Assembly: GCA_018417955.1 (NCBI GenBank)
Contig: JACTVC010000003.1
Coordinates: forward strand, 2,232,001-2,296,000
Reading direction: 5' to 3'
Source of the DNA: Laccaria trichodermophora
Taxonomy: Eukaryota > Basidiomycota > Agaricomycetes > Agaricales > Hydnangiaceae
Length of the DNA: 64,000 nt
Below, in pieces: positions 12,346 through 24,700 of the stretch (position 1 is the first letter of the stretch; the number at the start of each line of letters is the position of its first letter). Below the pieces are notes generated by a model. It worked only from the letters and a program-made list of their open reading frames with translations. It had not been told where the DNA came from and ran no database searches. Position numbers and translations under genes: made by a program.

Positions 12346-12812
12346 CATACCCACCAACTGCCCAGGACCTTCTCATGGCTCATTTTGCATGGCCTTGGGC
12401 TCACCCATGGCTGTAAGGCTATGCCTTGTATGCTGGACCCATCCACCTATACCTATTGCGTTGAGCATGGATCTAACCATGCTCTTTGGGATATGGATTG
12501 GTCCAGGGTGCCTCCAGAGTATAATTCTGGGGTATTCCTAATAATCCATTGATGACCTGTATTTGTTTTTCAACTGATATGTCAATATCTGCAAACAAAC
12601 CTCTGCTTTTGAGATTTCACCTCAAACCTTATTCCGGATTTGGATTATTGTAAAAATAACGCCCGCCTTGCTTTGCCAAAGTTTGCGTAACAGCGCTCGG
12701 TCATGTGATGACTCATTTCCAAACGCACGTCGTCCCACGTCATCCTTTCCTTCAACATGTGTGGCATAACACCCTCCCATATCCATACCCGCTCTTGCTG
12801 GATTGCTGATCA

Positions 12813-12823
12813 CCTATATATAC
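12813..12823 (+). promoter_or_regulatory. Possible TATA box
   Basis: ctatatatacc stands about 180 bp upstream of the candidate first exon at 12998. This is only a sequence match. Confidence 0.3.
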
Positions 12824-12997
12824 CACTATTTCTATCCTTCCTCTCTGGATCTATGGCGTGAACCGATCCTCAGACCTCCCCAATCAAGCCTGGTCGGCGG
12901 TGAGGATGTCTCGTCTCGTTAAGCACAAGTTTTCTCTCGCTGGTCCAACATGGTATCCACTTTCTCCCAGCTGCCAAATTTCCCTCTCCTCACCTAA

Positions 12998-13226
12998 ATG
13001 TTTGGCCAGTCCACGATGTCACGCTCACGATTACCTGCAAAGAAGACTCGTGTCAGAGATACTTATGGAGCAGGAGAGCAGAGCAGGAAGAAGGTGAAGA
13101 AGGATGCTGGGATTGAGGGTTTTAAGAGAATGACTGCGTAAGTGTTCCAAGCATTTAGATGATTCACCCCCTCAGCCTGAGGTTCCTGAACTTACATCTT
13201 CTGCTGCCTTCAATGCCTATCCAGCC
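12998..13226 (+). pseudogene. Unrecognised broken gene, possible first exon
   Basis: An ATG at 12998 opens a 140-nt frame coding for a short basic peptide (motifs RLPAKKTRVRDTYG and RKKVKKDAG). The frame runs into a good fungal splice donor, GTAAGT, at 13138. A second coding-like stretch at about 13155-13226 (motif DDSPPQPEVPELTSSAAF) ends in a stop. Nothing conserved follows. The lysine-rich start resembles N-termini of fungal transposon proteins, but I cannot assign a family, and it may be chance. Confidence 0.3.
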
Positions 13227-13539
13227 AGACTATGATGCAAGCGGGTGTTAGATTGCCTGCGGTTTCCACTGCCATATAACCTGACAACCTCCTTCAGTTT
13301 TCCACTGCTGGCGCACTTCTATTGCCAAGGGACCTCCCTTCTACGCGCCTCTGGCCCATCCCAACTGCTTGCGACAATTCTTCCACCTTTCTGCCCTGCG
13401 CCACCACAGCGGGGCTCCTATCGTGAGACGGCCTCCATACCTACCACTGATTCAGCAGAATTGACCCTCATGATGCTCTTGCCGCCTGTCTTGCAGCCGT
13501 CGCGCTCCCATTATCGTGAGGGTACATACTACAGATAAA

Positions 13540-14560
13540 CTTATTTGCTTTACTACTCTTGTTTTGTAGTTGTTCTTTTGACTCTGTTCAACATTTTAAA
13601 ACTGTCCTAGTATTATTTTACGTGAATTATAACGCCTTCACGCTAGGTTGCCACTGCAGCGTCCATTGATAGGGCGTGCGCGTCAACGTCCGAATTGAGC
13701 TTCAAGCCAAATAATCAACAAAGGCAGGTGGCTATGCTTCCAAAACGGGATTAAGGTTTGAGGCAGAAACTGAACAACTGTTTTGGGCTCCATAACAATA
13801 TTATTGCAGCTGTGTGTGTTTCTTCTACAAAGAAGCCTCACAAATCACTCCAAATATATCCTGCATTATATTTAGATTTAATAGAATTGGTTCCTCACGC
13901 TCTGTATGTCAGAAATAGATGGATTGGGTCAACCAACTTTGGATGACCTTTGAGGATTGATGCTCCTGCACAACAAATGTAAACAATCCAACAACTTATT
14001 CTGAGGAGATGCTCTCTGCCCTATAGGTTTGTTCGTCCTAGACACAAGCTCTGAAACTTCACCAAATATATATTTGTTTATGTTCAGACCACCTCAGATA
14101 GTTTCCCCATGTCAAATCTGACCGAAATGGTTGGATGTGATAAACCTTTTTTGGATGACATTGGCCTTAGACACCGTTGGTACACAGATGTAAACAATAA
14201 TGAAAAAAACTTGAAAATAGGCTACTGGCTGCTACTCTACCACACGACATAACAGGGAAGTAAAAAGATACAATGAAGAATCTGATAATATATGTTTTGG
14301 AAACACAGCTCTCAAAACGACCTCACGAAAAGAAACTATACCAATTCAGTGTCGTCCTTCCGCCTGCCCTCGTCCAGCGTCCCTCGCATCCATCACCCCC
14401 CCGTGCTGCCGTGCACATCTCGTTCTTGACACAGTCGAGTCCGAGCAATGCTGCCAGTTCCTCCACTGGTGGTAGTCCTCGTCTTCGAAGGAGGGGTGGA
14501 TTGTGCCTCTGGATTAGGGCCCATGATTCGTGGCTCTACAATGATGAAAAGACATGGGTG
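13540..14560. other. Intergenic stretch, nothing recognised
   Basis: No conserved coding sequence, RNA gene or clear repeat is visible. Short open frames here lack recognisable motifs. Confidence 0.4.
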
Positions 14561-14569
14561 AGATGAGCA

Positions 14570-16110
14570 AGTCATAGAGAGAGATAAAGCTTTTTACAAC
14601 CTTGCAATAGGCTCCAGAAGAACGCGTGTCAGAGGGATGGCGTTCGCGTGAGCTGAGCGCGAGTGTGTATTCCAGGGTTATTGTCGACAGCGAACAACGA
14701 ATAAGGTTGCTACGTCGCTGTCGGCGACATGGCACCTGGGTTGTGGGTGAGTAAATGAACAGGGGGAGGGGTTATCTGAGCTCACTTGGGCTGGTGCTGG
14801 TGATGGGCATTCGTCACCGTGTCGCTCCTACCCCTTCACGCATCACCTTGTCCCGCATCGTGGTCGTTTTCACCTCTTGTAGTCGTGGCATTGTCGTCCT
14901 GGGCCATCACCATATCGTCGTCATCGTCCTGAGCATCGTTGCGCCATCGTCATCATCTGGATTCCATGTTGTTGGCACATCGTCGTTGTCCGGTGATCCC
15001 GTTTCGTTGTCGTGTTATACGACATCGTGTTGGTCGTCATTCGTCCTGTTGTGTCGGTCTGAAAATGACGAACAGCACCTGGGTTATGGGTGAGCGTGAA
15101 TGGGGGGAGGGGTTATGTGAGCTCACTTGGGCTGGTGCTGGCGATGGGCAGTCGTCGCCGTGTCGCTCCTACCCCTTCACGCATCACCTTGTGCTGGGCG
15201 TCGTCGCGCCGTCATCGTCTTCTGGATTCCATGTCATTGTCATATCGTCATTGTCTGGTGACGACGTCCTGTGTCGTTGTCCCATGTCGCTGTTGACCTG
15301 TTGTCCGTCATTGTGTCGGTCGTCAGTCGTCGGTCCGATGATGACCAACAACAGATTGGTCGTTGGTCGTAGTTTAGTTACCACGTCGCTGTTGTTAGGT
15401 GATGCATAGAGGGAAGAGTAAACTAGAGGACTTCTGCTATGAAGTGAGCTGAGCGAGTTTGTGTAAAGTCTAGCCAGTCGACGGGGTACTCACATTGGAG
15501 GAGTGAAGGCAACATGGGTCGTAGTAGTTGTCAACAGCCGTTGTTGAGGGAGGGCGGTTGCTATGGGGTCTTGGCATCATGTCGTCGTTACCCTGGGGCC
15601 ATCGTCGTCATTACGTTTCCGTATTGTTTTCACATCGTCGTTATCCGGGACGTCGACCAGTGTCCTCGTTGTGTCCGTCATCGTGTCCGTCGTCGTGTTG
15701 TGTCGGTCCAGTTCCCGTGTTGTCGTCGACCATCGTCGTTGTTGACCCGTCGTCGTGTTCCCCGTCATCATACTGGACGTCCGTCGTCGTCTTGTGTTGG
15801 TCCGATGACGACGAACAGCGGATTGGTTGTTGGTCGTAGTCCAGTTGCCACGTCGCTGTCGGCGACGTGGCACCTGGGTCAAATCTGGGAGTGGGGATGA
15901 GAGGTGATGACATACCTGAGTTGGTGCTGGTGCTGGCGATGGACAGCCGTTGCCGTTGTCGTTCGAGGATGGTGATGGGCACTTGTGGCCCGTTGTGGTG
16001 GGGGTGGGCGGTCGCCGTCATTGGTGGACGGTGGAGAGACGTCGATGTGGCCAGGATGTCGCAAGCTCAACCACCCATCAGCAGTGCCCGGAAAATGCCG
16101 AGCGCTGACT
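14570..16110. repeat. GC-rich higher-order repeat with GTCGTC/GACGAC runs
   Basis: A block containing ggggttatSTGAGCTCACTTGGGCTGGTGCTGG starts near 14766 and 15107 (offset 341) and in diverged form near 15895. A second marker, gtgagctgagcg.gt.tgtgt, occurs near 14647 and 15441. Together these suggest a compound unit of about 800 bp holding 340-bp sub-units. The intervening sequence is biased to CGTCGT/CATCGT trinucleotides, which keeps several frames open on both strands. These frames are not credible genes. Confidence 0.65.
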
Positions 16111-16329
16111 GAGCGTTGCGTGCTCGCTCCCAAGTCGCTCCCCCACTTGCTACTGTGAGAAATGAAGTATAGAAAAGTGTGCTTGAAGGTCCTGAGGAAC
16201 ATAAATGATGTTTGAGATAGGTAGCACTATGTATCTGTAAGGCAGGGAATAAAAGTCAGACAAGTTCCAATCTACACCTGAGATTCCGGTACTTTCAGTA
16301 GCTTTATTGTGGCCCTCAACACCTATCCC

Positions 16330-16880
16330 ATTACCTGTATCTCCACAACCCTCTCATTTCCATGAAAATTGGTGACTCCATTTAGTTTTTCATTCTGAAT
16401 ATTTCTATGTAAATTTCATGGCCATTGGATAGTTTCAATGGACACAGTATGGTTAAAGTCAGAAGAAAACCTCTTACTTTTACACAAATCCTTCAATATC
16501 AGAGTGAATACAGTACTCACAAATTTTATATAGACTTGAACCTATTCAGTTTTTTATTCTGAATCTTTCTATGTAAATTTCATAGCCATTGGATAGTTTC
16601 AGTGGACACAGTATAGTTAAAGTCAGAAGAAATACACTCTATTCAATGACTTTCACACAAATCCTTCAACCTGTATCTCCACAACCCTCTCATTTCCATG
16701 AAAATTTGTGAGTCCATTCAGTTTTTCATTCTGAATATTCTATGTAGATTTCATGGGTATTGGATAGTTTCAATAGGCACAGCATAGTTAAAGTCAGAAG
16801 AAATACACTCTATTCAATTACTTTTACAACAAATCCTTCATTATCAAAGTGAATACAGCACTCACAAACTTTATATACAC
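16330..16880 (+). repeat. Tandem repeat, three units of about 165-172 bp
   Basis: tattctgaat followed by tctatgtaaatttcatggccattggatagttt recurs at 16391, 16555 and 16727. An outer pair, cctgtatctccacaaccctc at about 16335 and 16670, suggests a two-unit higher-order period of about 335 bp. Confidence 0.8.
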
Positions 16881-17770
16881 ATCCACCTTTACCTAGGAAG
16901 AGGTAAATCTGATTCCCTCAAAATTGGGCAAGCAGAGCAAGATTTTCCAACACAATTCTATGTTTTAAAACCCTCCTAAAAATCAAAGAGTTGGAACAAG
17001 ACTTTCAGGTGTGTTATTTCACTCAAAATTTGACACTGCCTGTCCTAATATTCTTTTACATATGCACTGAATGCTGGTAGGCTATACCTGGCATGTATCA
17101 GCTTACAGTTGCTGGAATGATATGTTTTTGACATTTAAAGACAGATATACCCATTTCTCTACAACTTTTAGCCAACTTCTGATAAAGAGGCAAGTCCAAA
17201 ATTGTAAAATTAAACATGCTGAGATATATTATCACTGCCAATGTAGTGTTCCCTTCCTCTCCTTGCTCAATTTCAGCTTGTTTTTGGCATATTTGAGAAC
17301 TTTGCATCTGTTTGTCTGCAGCTTCAAACACATCATCCAAGTTCACAATGTGCCATCCATCCACTTGCAAGGGTGCCATGAACATGAAAAATGAAAATTT
17401 GGGCTATGTTCTACTTGTAAGCTACTAAAATGTTTATGTTTCATAAAATTCAAGTGTGAAGGATGAATACTGTGCTTTTTGTGGCTCTGGGCACATGGAG
17501 GCAACTGTTTGCATCTATGTGGCAACACCTTTGTTGATAATTATTTGTTGACCTGAAGCCCCAAAGAACAAAAGGTCATCCGGAACATGACTTGCACATC
17601 CATCATTTCCACACCTCTGATTGAGGCAGAAATATTTCGAAAAAATCGGAAATATGTTTCTATATCACCTGGTAGCTCTGAGTAGGTGTAACACAAGGAT
17701 TGAAGGGGAAAAATGAGATTTATCACAATTGGAATATTCTGGTGAAATGCAGCTTTTTCAGAAGGACTTT
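16880..17770. other. Intergenic stretch, nothing recognised
   Basis: AT-rich sequence with a few frames of about 100 codons on both strands. None has motifs I recognise, and overlapping opposite-strand frames suggest chance. Confidence 0.4.
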
Positions 17771-17774
17771 GACA

Positions 17775-18245
17775 TGGAAAAAACATATGTGGAGGCTCTT
17801 CTGGCAAGGAAAACATACACAGAATACAGGAAAACATACCAGCCATCAATACTGGTCCAGGATGTTCCATTTCTCACAATTTTAAATCATAAAATATAAG
17901 AGCTATATTTAGATTTGTAATAAATCACAAACATTCTGGATCTCAGAAAAAAAACATATGTGGATGGTCTTTAGGCAAACAAAACATACACAGAATACAG
18001 GAAAACATACCAGTCATCAATGCTGATCCTGGATGTACCATTTTTGAGAATATTCAATCATAAAGCTATATTTAGATTTGCAATAAATCACAAACATTCT
18101 GGATCCCAAGAAAACATATCTGGATGCTCCTTGGGAAAGCAAAACATACAGGAAAATATACCAGTACCATTTGTGAGAATTTTAAATCATAAAACACATC
18201 TGAGCTATATTTAGATTTGGAATAAATCACAAACATTCAGAAACA
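17775..18245 (+). repeat. Tandem repeat, three units of about 160-171 bp
   Basis: acatatgtgg marks the unit starts at 17783, 17954 and 18114. Each unit continues with aaaacatacacagaatacagg and ends with gctatatttagattt.aataaatcacaaacattc. The third unit is shortened by internal deletion. Confidence 0.8.
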
Positions 18246-18431
18246 CACTGAGGCTAAAAATAGATGCTGTAGAACCCTATTCTTTCAGAAAACCTATTCT
18301 AGGGGTATATTTTATTATAGGTGGATTTTTTTAGAAACATTTTGGGAATCAAAACAAGTGCTGGACATTTTTGCTTTTTGGCAAGCAGACATATCCATGC
18401 TCTACACAATAGAAAAAAGTGGACAGGTCCA

Positions 18432-18520
18432 GCACAATTTGGTCAATTCTTACAGCTAGGGCTGTTGGGCTCATTAGGATACCCACACACTCCCTAAAAA
18501 TATGCCACAAAAGTTGTCAT
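18432..18520 (+). repeat. Isolated relative of the 160-bp satellite unit
   Basis: gggctcattaggatacccacacactccctaaaaatatgcc aligns with the unit core at 11071-11110. Only part of one unit is present. Confidence 0.55.
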
Positions 18521-18854
18521 GACCTTAATCATTATATCTTTAATGTAAAGAAGTATAGTTACATAAATGTGAAAATAGAGGCAATATATTCATATGTAAG
18601 AGTCTGAGCCAAATAGGGCAGTACATTAGCTACCACCTACATCAATGACAACATGGATAGGACTAAAAGCAAGTGATAAGTAAGGAATAGTAGAGTAGAC
18701 TGTCAAAGCCGTCAATGCTAACCAGGCAGCTGATCGTGGGAAGAAATCACTTTCGTGGGAGAAAGTCAAATTTCAGTGTTACCGCGCTGAAAAAAAGCTC
18801 AAATCCAGGGGAAATAAACGAGTCTCTTCATAAACTCAGAGGACTCGTAGTATC

Positions 18855-19037
18855 ACAGTAGTGGGACTTTGAGAAATAAGTGTGACAGTTCTATACATCT
18901 TAGATCATAAGTTTGATTTATTATGACAGCCGCAGGCATCACCAAGCGACACCCTTCCCTCACATCATAATAAATCAAACTTATGATCTAAAATGTATAG
19001 AACTATCACACTTATTTCTCTAAGTTCCACCACTGTT
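18855..19037. repeat. Inverted repeat, arms about 70 bp, loop about 38 bp
   Basis: The left arm, about 18857-18927, pairs with about 18965-19036. The strongest part is atcataagtttgatttatta against its complement, and the arms differ at only a few positions. It sits exactly where the truncated older Gypsy pol begins. It may be an inverted duplication made at the truncation breakpoint, or an unrelated small foldback element. Confidence 0.8.
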
Positions 19038-20678
19038 ATATTTGCAGCTTGGTCTATTGAGGACTGCATAGAGGAACCAAAAGAGGTCTTGATCAATGTC
19101 TGGTCAAGAAACAAAGGAATCATGTCCACCAGAGAATCAGAACCCCCTGAAATTGCAGACGATAACCTAAAAAAGGGAAGCTCAGACGAGTTATGCACGC
19201 TTGAGACAACGGCTGAGTATTGGGGGGCAGTGAATCCTCCTCCTACAATTACCATAGCCATGAGTGAAGACACCAAGCAGCAATGGAAGTTGTCTTACCT
19301 GCAGGACCCCATGTTCAAAAGCATTGCTTTGGATAGTCATCATCAATATGATAAACTTAAACCTGGAGCGAGATTCTTCATTGACAACAATGGGATGATC
19401 TTCTTTAATAATGAAGATTATCAGCCTCAACTATGCATACCTGCAGAACAACAGAACTTCATTCTTAAGGAAGCTCATGAAAGTCCATTTGAGTCAGCCC
19501 ATGCAGGACCAGAACGTCTCTGACATTCCTTGAGTTCTCGGTTCTACTGGAAACGAATGAAATTAGATATCATAAAATTCTGCAAATCATGCGATGTATG
19601 CCAAAAAACAAAAACATCCAACTTCAACAAGTTCAGGATGCTAATTCCAAATCCCATACCGGCTCACCTATATCAGTCCATTTTGATGGATTTCATTGTT
19701 AATCTGCTGTGGTCAGAAGGCTATAACGTGATTTATGTCGTAGTTGACCATTTGCTGAAACATGCTTTGTTCATACCTACAATGACGGGCTTGGACACGG
19801 AAGGATTTGCCTTGCTGTTCGTGAAAACAATTGCATGTCGTTTCGGTCTTCCAGAGAGCATCATTACAGACAGAGACCTGTGGTGGTCTAGCAACTTCTG
19901 GATGAATGTGGCTAAAGCCCTACAAATGAAAATGAGTCTGTCATCCTCACATCATCCCCAACACAATGGACAGATGGAAATAGTGAATAAATTACTCACA
20001 GTCATGTTACATGCCTTCATTGAGGGAAAGAGGGATCAGTGGGCAGTCTGGTTACACATACTGGAGTTTGCATACAATAGTGCCATTCACTCCTCGACAG
20101 GGACTACCCCATTCCATTTGCTGTTAGGCTTCCATCCGAGGACCCCTTTGGATTTCATAGGGACTAAGTGATTGTATGAAGTTCCTTTGTGCTTGCTGAG
20201 CTCTGAAGCAATAACATTTTTGGAAAACCTGGCAATGCACAGGGATAGTGCCAGAGCGGCCATCACTAAAGCTCAAGATCAGCAAGCCAGATTGTTCAAT
20301 AAAGGGCAAAGGCCGATTCCTGACCTTAAGAAAGGAGACTGAGTCCTTGTGAATCCTCACGCCCTAGAGTGGATCAAATCCAAGGGTGAAGGAAAGAAGC
20401 TCACACAACGGTGGATAGGACCATTTGAGATAATGCAGCAAGTCACCCCCAATGTTTATTGGTTGCGAATGAGCAACCTGTACCCGGGACTTCCAGTGTT
20501 CAACTATCAGAATTTAAAAAAATATGAAGATTCACCTGAGGATTATGGATCTCGTCACACACTACCTGAAACAAGGACAAATAGACTGGAACAGGAAGAA
20601 TATGAAGTTGAGAAAATCATTGCCAAAAGATGCACCAGGAAGGGACTTGAATATTTAGTCTGCTGGGTGGGGTATAGC
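19037..20678 (+). pseudogene. pol: Older Ty3/Gypsy element: truncated pol (integrase to chromodomain N-half)
   Basis: This is the C-terminal part of a Gypsy polyprotein. The frame begins in the linker between RNase H and integrase. Next comes part of the integrase zinc-binding region (HESPFESAHAGPERL, CDVCQKTK), then the catalytic core (SILMDFIVNL, IITDRD, and HHPQHNGQMEI for the glutamate). The GPFEIMQQV-type C-terminal domain follows, and then the first half of a chromodomain (EYEVEKII...YLVCWVGY). Reverse transcriptase and everything upstream are missing. Three in-frame stops interrupt it, at 19521, 20169 and 20340, all TGA where arginine fits. The chromodomain is cut at 20678 by the younger Gypsy insertion and resumes at 43286. 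The element is inactive. Confidence 0.92.
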
Positions 20679-21049
20679 TGTGATAACGTGGTAGTTACCT
20701 TCCTTACCTTGCGTGACATGGGACCACCGTATTTACATATATTTTGTATCTTGTTATAATGCGTTACAGTAGCCAAATAAAACTACTTGCAACTTCCACC
20801 TTAAACTTAGATGTGGAGCGGGTCACTCATATCGTCTACAGCTAGGCAACCTCACGCCTCCCCTCCGGGATACCAGAGTCCTGCGCCGGGTGACCGCGTC
20901 CCTCGTCCTGGGTCACTGGATCACGAAGGTGCGGCTACGATATCCGTGTCCGCGCCACGTGCATTATCACACATACCTCGTCTCTTCTCCGCAACCGTCT
21001 CTCGTCTACGCCTTCGTCAAGAAGTCAAGAACAACCGCTCGGTTTCACA
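20679..21049 (+). repeat. 5' LTR of the younger Gypsy element
   Basis: 371 bp, TG...CA ends. An AATAAA motif lies at about 20775, a plausible polyadenylation signal. An ATG at 20811 inside the LTR opens a frame that runs into gag, but it should not be taken as the gag start. Confidence 0.95.
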
Positions 21050-21068
21050 ATGGTGGGGGCACCGCGGA
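21050..21068 (+). other. Probable primer-binding site
   Basis: The sequence directly after the LTR is a TGG followed by TGGGGGCACC. TGG matches the CCA end of a tRNA primer. I cannot name the tRNA. Confidence 0.5.
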
Positions 21069-21713
21069 CTTCATCAAGATGAAGTCCGTAAGTGCAGAGG
21101 CGCGGAGAATTCAAAAAAGGCAAGTCGTTTGGACACAATCTGTCAACTGACAACTGTGCCTAGTTTACCTACCATCACTACCACCCTTGAAGACGAAGAA
21201 GGCTTAACCGAAACCTCACGACTTTCGTTAGCGCGTCCACCCGCAGCTTCCAAGAGTCGTTGGTCTGTAGAATCGGCCACCCAAACTTCGTCACCGACAA
21301 CCCTCATAACTCCCTCATCCATTCTTACGTCGGCGCGTTCATCCGCAGCCCTTGAAGACAATGAATTCGTAGGGAAAGCTACATCTCTCCCAACCAACGT
21401 GAGCTATGCCCGCCGCTGTTGCGCGAATGCCCTCCCTATTCGGGACCCTGAAGTCCACAATCCCTCTGCCCTGACGACCTTAATGATCGTCACACTAGGG
21501 AAGCTTCTACCCTACCAACGCCCAGACCCTCAACCGCCTCCTTATAAGTCAGGCGACTGCCAGCGCAATTCCTTCTCTATTCCTTCAATGAGTTCGACCA
21601 CTCCCACTGGAGGAGACGACATCCATCAAAACAAGACTCGAAACACCAACAATTCTGCTAGTTGTGAACTCGTAACCACTCTGACAGCTAAGAAGAAGGG
21701 AAAGGGAGTCTCC

Positions 21714-24700
21714 ATGGCAGAGGAACCGGACCCTGAGGCCATAACCCCCGCGAATGACAGTCCTATGCCAGCATCTGGGCCCGTACTTACGGGACCTCAC
21801 TCCCTGGACAAGACGAACCCAGGGGAGATTTCCTCATATCCCGCTGCTTCTCAAAGCGCGAAACGTATACCCGCAGCTAACAGAAGCGCGAGCTCTCAAC
21901 CCCCGCTAGTAAAAGCTCTAACACGCCCAGCGCGCAGACCACTGCTCCTAGAAGCGCGAGCAATACAAACAAAGCTTCCAGGAAACCCTCCACTTCTGGC
22001 GCGAATCAACCCGCAGCCTCCCTACAGCAGACTCCAGCCGAACCGTCTGAATCGGCTCTTGCCTTCAAAGAAGATTTGATCAATCTCCAGGCTGCCATCC
22101 ATAAGGAAGTCGGGGAGGACGATACTCAATCTTCCTCTTCGAGCCAGTCGGAAGGAAGAAGAGGACGATATGCAGCTTCTACCGAGCGCGAAGAGTCCGA
22201 AACCCAGACAATCTTCTGGGATATAGACGCGGCCCAGAACATACCCATTTGGGCTGAGTCTATCATCAAGTCGACTGAACGTATGTTCGGCAAATTCGAC
22301 CAATCCGTCGATGAAGATGTTCTTGTATCTCTAGGCGCGATAGACGGAATCATGCCGGGCAGTACGAAGGACGAAAGTGACCGTCTGAGGTGCGCTATCG
22401 AGCTAATCTACAACACTCCTAGGGATCTTCGTTGGGATAACTTAGGCTCGGCCGTTCAGAAATTTGCTGAATACGATATCAGCAAGAAAGACCTAGTAAG
22501 GCATACTGGGCAAAGCGTCACTCATGGAGTCGAACGTACTCTGTTGTTAGAAGCCTCTCAAGTCGTCGTGACCGTTGACCAAGTACTGCAAACCTTAGCG
22601 GAATTCTTCCACAAACGAGATCGAGAACGCTTCGTCTTGGACCAACAGTTCGCTTTTCTACGCCTTATAGCGTCTCATACTAGTAGGACTCAAGTGTTAG
22701 CAACCTATCGAGTACTACAATATCGAACCACGGTAGCGTCGAAACATCTGGTGCAGCAGATCAACGCCCTTACTAGAATGTACGGATCAGACACAGATCA
22801 GATGTCAGTCAGCTCGTACGAATCGACCAGAGCGTCACTGCGATCCGTATTCGGCAGTGGATCTGCCAGGAAGGAAGCTGGCAAACTGCTTGCAAGACCA
22901 GAATACTTTAGTAAGATGCCTCAAGACTTAGTAGAGACCACCGCATATTTGCGCGACCGAGCCTACAAGGATCGTCCTATCCCTAAAGCATTCTCCGTAC
23001 ATCGATCCCGCGATGCTCAACCGACGGATAGACCTGACTCTGTCTCATCTAGAGATTCTATGATTCCTACAACGGAAACTGAACTTGCGCGTATCCCCAC
23101 AGCAAGTGAAAATCAAGGCGTCAGATTTGCCACTGAACCTCCTGTACCAACTTCCATATCCATCCTGCTATCCAAAAGGCATGCGGTGACGCGGTTGCCA
23201 GGAGCTGGTACGATAGGAGTATCCGCCGCAAGGACCTCCTCGATCAAGTCCATGACCACGAACAATGCTCCGGAAACAGTTGCCTCCAGCGCCAACAACA
23301 ATCACCTTAGGGCGCCTGCCGCGTTTACTTCGCGCATACCAAGCCCTAAATCATGGACTAGCTATACCTTTAAACAAAGAAGCAACCCTACCGGAGCTCA
23401 GCCACCTTCCCGAGCGAATGATGGCGGCGATGATCGCCAAAGAACCCCGACTCCTCGTAACTATGGTCCTCCTCCCGGAGGATCTCCCCCTTCCAGCAAC
23501 AACGATGGCCACGGAGGAGGTCCTAACTCAAATCCCAGTGGACCCAACCTGCCAAACTCTTGGTACGTTCCCCCTAGGGGCAATGGAGGTGGAGGAGGTG
23601 GCGGAGGAGGAGGCGGGGGCGGAGGTGGAGGTGGAGGGGGTGGTGACAACAGTAATCCATCCTCTCAAGATCCCCCTCCATGGTGGCGTACTCCGGAGGA
23701 ATGGCAAATCAACCACAAGTTGAATTCAACCGTCCTACCTGAATGGAACGGTGCCGGAGAATCCGCTATCGACTACCTAAGCTCGATGGGGTTCCTATCT
23801 GCATTAAGTTCCAAAATGAAGGAAGGCATAGCCCAGATAGCCCCCCTCAAATGGACCTCCTATGCCAAAAGCTGGTGGGAAACTCTACCTGCCCCGGATC
23901 AAGACTATTTCTTGGCCAACTGGGATAACATGATGATCGGCATCCAATCCCATTTCCTGGACGAAGAATGGGTTCGGGAACGAACTTTTGAATTTGACGA
24001 AATGACCTTTAGAAATAAAGGTCACGAGCAAGAAAGCCCATTAGAGTACATACAACGTCGAATCCGTCATCACCATTTCTTACACCCTGACGAGATCGAC
24101 AGACCCACTGCGGTTGCTCATATCCTTTGACGTCAGCCAGTGGAATGGACCCACTACCTAAATGAGACTCTCTGTCCCTCGATCCTAGCGACCCAGTCGG
24201 TGGCTAAGAAGATGAGTAACAGCCTGATGGCATCCTGGCAGCAGGCTGAGCGTAATCGCAAGCCAGCGCCGTTCTACCAGAACCACCGTTCGCGCGCTGC
24301 GCACGCAGCGGAGGTGGTCCCAAACAGCCATGACGCAAATTTGGAAGAGTTCTCTGGTGACGAGGAGGATGACGAAGACAAGATCGTGAATTTCGTCAAC
24401 AATTCGAATCGGAAGAACAAGTCTAGACCTCCCCGTAACGGGGGGCCGAAGGACGCTACCAAAATAGACTTCCCTCATGGAAAGACTAGGAATGGGGTTT
24501 CCTTTGAACGAGACGACTCCAAAGTCAGTTCAAAGGAACCTCACGGGGATTGTTATATATGCACGAGCCCCAAGCACTTCCACAGGGATTGTCCTCATTA
24601 CGGAAAATGGAACGTCCTCCGGAATGCTCATCAGATTCATGTAGATTGGGATCCGGAAGAAGAGCAGGAAGAGGATAGACTGTACCTAGTTATGTTGGCT

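Noticed and set aside
14755..16202. Many open frames of 60-156 codons on both strands
   Set aside because: The GTCGTC-biased repeat suppresses stops in several frames. No motif is conserved and opposite-strand frames overlap.
20811..22079. A 422-codon open frame starting inside the 5' LTR
   Set aside because: The ATG is LTR sequence and the same ATG occurs in the 3' LTR. Only the part after about 21714 looks like gag, and the frame is lost near 21900.
23581..23645. Poly-glycine run as sequencing error
   Set aside because: Mixed GGA/GGC/GGT/GGG codons keep the frame, so it is a genuine low-complexity Gag linker.
24128..24130. Programmed readthrough or TGA recoding between gag and pol
   Set aside because: The TGA is inside the capsid-like region before the zinc knuckle. 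Six other Gypsy stops are the same kind of change, and GDB1 uses TGA as a real stop.
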